From positions 1 to 7,552 of the forward strand of contig DKPO01000035.1 of assembly GCA_002471225.1 (NCBI GenBank): 7,552 bases of DNA, given 5' to 3'. Position numbers and translations under genes: made by a program. The notes beneath the pieces were generated by a model. The model searched no databases and had not been told where the DNA came from. It saw nothing but the letters and a program-made list of their open reading frames with translations. Below, in pieces: positions 5,519 through 7,552 of this stretch; position 1 is the stretch's first letter; each line of letters starts with the position of its first letter. This stretch comes from Porphyromonadaceae bacterium UBA7332 (lineage in GTDB: Bacteria; Bacteroidota; Bacteroidia; Bacteroidales; UBA7332).

Positions 5519-5911
5519 ATGAAACTAAATAATCTTATAAAAATAACATTTGTTTGTCTATTCCTACTATTTCTTTCAGGATGTAGCAAAGGGTTTGACG
5601 ACCGTCTGCGGGGCAAATGGCAGTTACGTGAATACATACAGGGATCTGAACCGAAGGATTTTAATCAGGTTTTCTATAATTTTAGTCGTCAGGTTCTTTG
5701 GATACAAGCTCCCGGAGCAAGTGTTTATGGTCAGTTCTTTCAGGAAGGCGATTCATTGATTCTCGAGTTACCCGATCACGAGCAGGTTCCTGAAGCGTTT
5801 ACACAATTCGGATGGGAATCGACTTTGGAGCGTGTTGCGATCCGCAAACTCTCCCGTTCGAAACTGGAGCTCTCCCGCGGCGATAAATATTGGATATTAC
5901 GTAAATTTTAA
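5519..5911 (+). CDS. Small lipoprotein, possibly lipocalin-like
   Basis: This is a 130-residue protein of unknown function. A signal peptide ends FLSG-C, a good lipobox with Cys22, so it should be an envelope lipoprotein. The mature part opens with RLRGKWQLREY and continues as alternating short strands, finishing SRGDKYWILRKF. That pattern (a GKW-type first strand, about 110 residues, a closing strand) recalls the small lipocalin-like lipoproteins of Bacteroidetes; DUF4847 is one candidate, from memory only. The gene lies 83 bp after the kinase gene, beyond a terminator, and 18 bp before the Wzi-family gene. It is therefore probably co-expressed with the latter and may assist capsule assembly at the outer membrane. 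No catalytic motif is visible. An overlapping +1-frame open stretch (5550-5759) is a shadow. Confidence 0.85.
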   Translation: MKLNNLIKITFVCLFLLFLSGCSKGFDDRLRGKWQLREYIQGSEPKDFNQVFYNFSRQVLWIQAPGASVYGQFFQEGDSLILELPDHEQVPEAFTQFGWESTLERVAIRKLSRSKLELSRGDKYWILRKF

Positions 5912-5914
5912 AAA

Positions 5915-5920
5915 GAGGAG
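5915..5920 (+). promoter_or_regulatory. Shine-Dalgarno-like site of the Wzi-family gene
   Basis: GAGGAG lies 9 bases before the ATG at 5930, in the 18-bp gap after the lipoprotein stop codon. It is a clear purine-rich site, which the other three genes lack, and it supports this start. Confidence 0.55.
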
Positions 5921-5929
5921 ATCAAGATA

Positions 5930-7396
5930 ATGAAAAAACAAATAACAGGTTTACTCCTCTTGCTTTGCCTTGGAACAGTAGTTGCCCAGCATCGCCCGGA
6001 AGTTCATGTAAAAACGGATGTGCAATTAGGAACAGGCGATATAGCCCCTTTCTGGTTTGTAACCAACCAGCATGGATTAGCTTCCGTAAATCCCAATAGT
6101 GCGTACTTGCGTGCAGGAATTGAAAAGAAATGGGATCTGGAAAAACGATTTGATTATGCCTACGGTGCCGATTTTGTCGGCGGCTATAACCTGGATGCCA
6201 ATGTGATTATCCAGCAATTGTATGTCGATATGAAATACCGTTCACTCTTTCTTTCCATTGGTTCGAAAGAAAGAACCGGATTATTCCGCAATGCCCTGTT
6301 AAGTACAGGAGGAACGCTTTGGTCAGGTAATGCCCGCCCGATACCACAGATTCGAGCCGGTTTCTACGATTGGGTCCGCCCTTTTCGAGCTGACTGGTTT
6401 GCTCTTAAAGGGGATATTTCCTACGGCTGGTTTACCGATCAGCGTTGGCAGCGGGATTTTATCAATAAACTCAATGGGTCCTACGTAAAAGGTATAGCCT
6501 ATCACCACAAATACATTGCTTTCCAGTTTGGTAACGATGATACCCGTTTCAAAGTAGAAGCTGCTTATGAAATGGATCAGCAATTTGCCGGTAAAAAAAT
6601 CTATTACAAAGATGGTGCGATTGATCACATCGATCAAATTCCATCCGGAATTAAGGATTACATCCGTGCTTTCTTTCCTTTAGGAGGTAGTAGTGATGAT
6701 TTGGAGACCAACTCGCAGTATTATCAGGGAAACTATGTGGGAGAGTGGCAGGTTAATCTACATTATAAACTGAATGAGCTGCATCGCTTTCGCGTAGGGT
6801 TTGAAAACTTCTGGGAAGATGCCAGTGCAATGGGTAAATTTAATCGGTTGGATGGCTTGTGGAGTTTGGAATATAGCCGAACAGAACCGGCTTTGATTTC
6901 AGGAGGCTTAATCGAGTATTTTCAATCAACCGATCAATCCGGACCGATCCACTGGTGTCCGAGCTTTACGGAGCAGGATACAGATATAAAATATGAAGCT
7001 TATGGCTGTGATAATTACTATCGGCATGGAGTTTATAATAGCTGGTCACACTGGGGACAACATATAGGAAATGCATTGATTCCATCACCGATCTATAATA
7101 CAAATGGCAGTTTGCAAACTCCATCCAGCCGGATCAAAGCCTGGAATATGGGTGTCAATGGCCAAATTACAACCGAATGGCAGCACCGGATCCTCCTGAC
7201 CCACATGCGTGGCTGGGGTAATCATGGTGCACCCTTCACTGAAGTCAAAAAAAACCTCTCCGGATTGGTTGAAGTAACCTATCTTCCAAACTGGTTAACA
7301 GGGGCAGAAGCCAAATTAGGTACCGCTTTCAATACCGGCGAATTGTATGGCGGTAAATCATGGGGCGTAAAACTATCCCTGGGCTACCACTTTTAA
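5930..7396 (+). CDS. wzi: Wzi-family capsule assembly outer-membrane protein
   Basis: This is a beta-barrel outer-membrane protein of the Caps_assemb_Wzi family (PF14052 as I recall). Members help attach or organise surface polysaccharide after export. A signal peptide covers residues 1-19 with cleavage likely after VVA and before Q20. The family's early signature is present: IAPFWFVTNQHG at 38-49, followed by alternating aromatic strands through the length of the protein. It ends SLGYHF, a C-terminal strand with terminal Phe as expected for BAM-inserted barrels. At 488 residues it matches the usual family length (about 450-500). It probably forms a transcription unit with the preceding lipoprotein gene. 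No terminator hairpin is visible in the 32 bp before repeat A copy 3. Its exact polymer partner is unknown; related proteins sit with both capsule and exopolysaccharide loci. Confidence 0.9.
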   Translation: MKKQITGLLLLLCLGTVVAQHRPEVHVKTDVQLGTGDIAPFWFVTNQHGLASVNPNSAYLRAGIEKKWDLEKRFDYAYGADFVGGYNLDANVIIQQLYVDMKYRSLFLSIGSKERTGLFRNALLSTGGTLWSGNARPIPQIRAGFYDWVRPFRADWFALKGDISYGWFTDQRWQRDFINKLNGSYVKGIAYHHKYIAFQFGNDDTRFKVEAAYEMDQQFAGKKIYYKDGAIDHIDQIPSGIKDYIRAFFPLGGSSDDLETNSQYYQGNYVGEWQVNLHYKLNELHRFRVGFENFWEDASAMGKFNRLDGLWSLEYSRTEPALISGGLIEYFQSTDQSGPIHWCPSFTEQDTDIKYEAYGCDNYYRHGVYNSWSHWGQHIGNALIPSPIYNTNGSLQTPSSRIKAWNMGVNGQITTEWQHRILLTHMRGWGNHGAPFTEVKKNLSGLVEVTYLPNWLTGAEAKLGTAFNTGELYGGKSWGVKLSLGYHF

Positions 7397-7428
7397 CTAT
7401 GCATCAAAGCGGACGAAGATACAAAATC

Positions 7429-7552
7429 CCTCACCACAATTAAGTTAAGAATTCTCTATTGAGAGCCCTTTATCAAGTGCTCCACTTTTAAATTGCTGTA
7501 GCTTTCGCTTGCCTCGTTTTCACAAACGCGTCAGACTCAATCTCCTGTAATT
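7429..7552 (+). repeat. Repeat A, copy 3 (cut by the window end)
   Basis: The first 124 bases of repeat A, differing from copy 1 at 10 positions and from copy 2 at about 9. The bases just before it (ATACAAAATCC) resemble those before copy 1 (ATACAAAATACC), so the repeat boundary may lie about 10 bp further left. The central hairpin (7513-7530) has one mismatch in this copy (AAACGCG instead of AAACGAG). The right-hand inverted repeat would lie beyond the window. Confidence 0.85.

Noticed and set aside
6323..6637. 104-codon minus-strand open frame
   Set aside because: It lies fully inside the Wzi-family gene on the opposite strand and has no independent support.

Overview
The window looks like chromosomal DNA of a Bacteroidales bacterium, near Bacteroides, Parabacteroides or Porphyromonas. 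The evidence is AT-rich intergenic DNA, a Bacteroidetes-type -7 box (TATCTTTG at 2145-2152), the Bacteroidales form of the Wza/Wzc pair, and a Wzi-family outer-membrane protein. This placement rests on sequence style, not on a database match.

Layout. Bases 1 to about 2140 hold no gene that I can support. They are a dense mosaic of interspersed repeats: two copies of a 169-bp repeat (family A), two copies of a roughly 75-bp repeat (B), two copies of a roughly 42-bp repeat (C), several REP-like palindromes, short 9-nt-periodic arrays in both orientations, and one block with nested inverted repeats (1011-1151). A promoter and a short hairpin leader follow at 2119-2216. Four genes then run on the + strand: a Wza-type export lipoprotein (2253-3059), a Wzc-type polysaccharide co-polymerase fused to a BY-kinase (3063-5435), a small lipoprotein (5519-5911) and a Wzi-family outer-membrane beta-barrel (5930-7396). 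A strong intrinsic terminator (5456-5498) lies between the second and third genes. A third copy of repeat A starts 32 bp after the last gene and runs off the window end.

How the genes work together. The first two encode the trans-envelope part of a Wzx/Wzy-type capsule or exopolysaccharide system. The inner-membrane co-polymerase/kinase controls chain length and cycles through phosphorylation of its C-terminal tyrosine tail. The Wza-type lipoprotein forms the outer-membrane exit. The Wzi-family barrel probably anchors or organises polymer at the surface. The small lipoprotein is of unknown function and may be an accessory factor. No glycosyltransferase, flippase, polymerase, UpxY/UpxZ-type regulator or tyrosine phosphatase is in the window, so this is an export and surface-assembly module separated from any sugar-assembly genes. 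I recall a similar gene set around ptk1 in Porphyromonas gingivalis, which I could not check.

The least explained content is the repeat mosaic. Same-orientation copies of repeat A flank the four-gene module. I found no tRNA, rRNA, CRISPR array, transposase or integrase.
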